A DNA stretch of 32,418 nucleotides from Methylophaga sp. Its GTDB lineage: Bacteria; Pseudomonadota; Gammaproteobacteria; Nitrosococcales; Methylophagaceae. Of this stretch, positions 32,290 through 32,418 are shown piece by piece (the first letter of the stretch is position 1; every line of letters starts with the position of its first letter). A model generated the notes under the pieces. That model saw nothing but the letters and a program-made list of their open reading frames with translations, had not been told where the DNA came from and did not search any database. Both the position numbers and the translations under genes were made by a program. The stretch covers positions 1 through 32,418 of the forward strand of contig WTAY01000091.1 of NCBI GenBank assembly GCA_013139345.1, in the 5' to 3' direction.

Positions 32290-32418
32290 TATATACCCGT
32301 TATCATTCAAGATGCAGGTTTTCCCCATTAATCCTTAATTTTATCTCCTCACCCCAACCCTCTCCAACAGGAGAGGGAGTTTTAGCTCCTTCTCCCTTGA
32401 GGGAGAAGGTTGGGATGA
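32290..32418. repeat. Cruciform-forming interspersed repeat, copy 2 (cut by window end)
   Basis: This is the inverse-orientation copy of 6656-6777. It begins with the TATACCC motif (32290-32319) and, after a spacer about nine bases longer, carries the CCTCACCCCAACC arm, the CCCTCTCC hairpin and the CCTTCTCCC palindrome in nearly identical form. The window ends within the last arm. With the two preceding repeats it fills the 312 bases upstream of the beta-propeller gene; I see no other gene there. Confidence 0.85.

Noticed and set aside
32120..32418. CRISPR array in the repeat-rich right end
   Set aside because: The repeats are palindromic intergenic elements of different lengths, without regular spacing, unique spacers or cas genes.

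Overview
The window (32.4 kb, A+T-rich, protein-dense) looks like the chromosome of a gammaproteobacterial methylotroph. Gammaproteobacterial housekeeping genes (waaA, tadA, a YegQ/TrhP-type U32 protein, mltF, the cytochrome c4/engB divergent pair) sit beside a lanthanide-type methanol dehydrogenase, xoxF. Cytochrome c maturation is by System II (ResB/CcsA). A Methylophaga-like or Methylococcales-like host fits, but no genus can be fixed from the sequence alone.

Layout. 1-287: REP-type palindromes and the waaA promoter. 288-2004: waaA-tadA (overlapping). 2050-3399 (minus): trhP/yegQ. 3554-6590: mltF and a diguanylate cyclase. 6656-6777: a long cruciform-forming repeat. 6814-10701 (minus): resB-ccsA-dsbA, preceded by a cytochrome c4 gene (10771-11379, minus). 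11513-16480 (plus): engB, a SoxC/SorA-type sulfite dehydrogenase, its cytochrome c subunit and glycogen phosphorylase, tightly spaced. 16627-16703: tRNA-Arg(CCG).

16.9-32.1 kb reads as one methanol-oxidation/lanthanide island. On the plus strand it has a NarL-type histidine kinase and response regulator, a TonB-dependent receptor, and a SoxY-SoxZ fusion protein of the type found with quinoprotein dehydrogenases. On the minus strand it has mxaRSACKL, xoxF, an unrecognised secreted protein with a YHS-like start and a tandemly duplicated domain, and a YVTN beta-propeller lipoprotein. XoxF carries the Asp-Tyr-Asp signature of rare-earth enzymes. The Ca-MDH structural genes mxaFJGI and the xoxG/xoxJ partners are absent from the window, although the mxa assembly genes are present and intact.

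A working model, which is inference: the receptor imports chelated lanthanide, the two-component system sets MDH expression, the MxaR/VWA membrane machine matures the dehydrogenase, and the SoxYZ-like, beta-propeller and YHS/duplicated-domain proteins act in the periplasm around XoxF. Two island genes (the SoxYZ fusion and the YHS/duplicated-domain protein) start about 16 nt after an intrinsic terminator, which suggests attenuation or read-through control. Five copies of a short motif ending in a TATACCC core, usually at the edge of REP-like palindromes, mark both window ends and several intergenic gaps.
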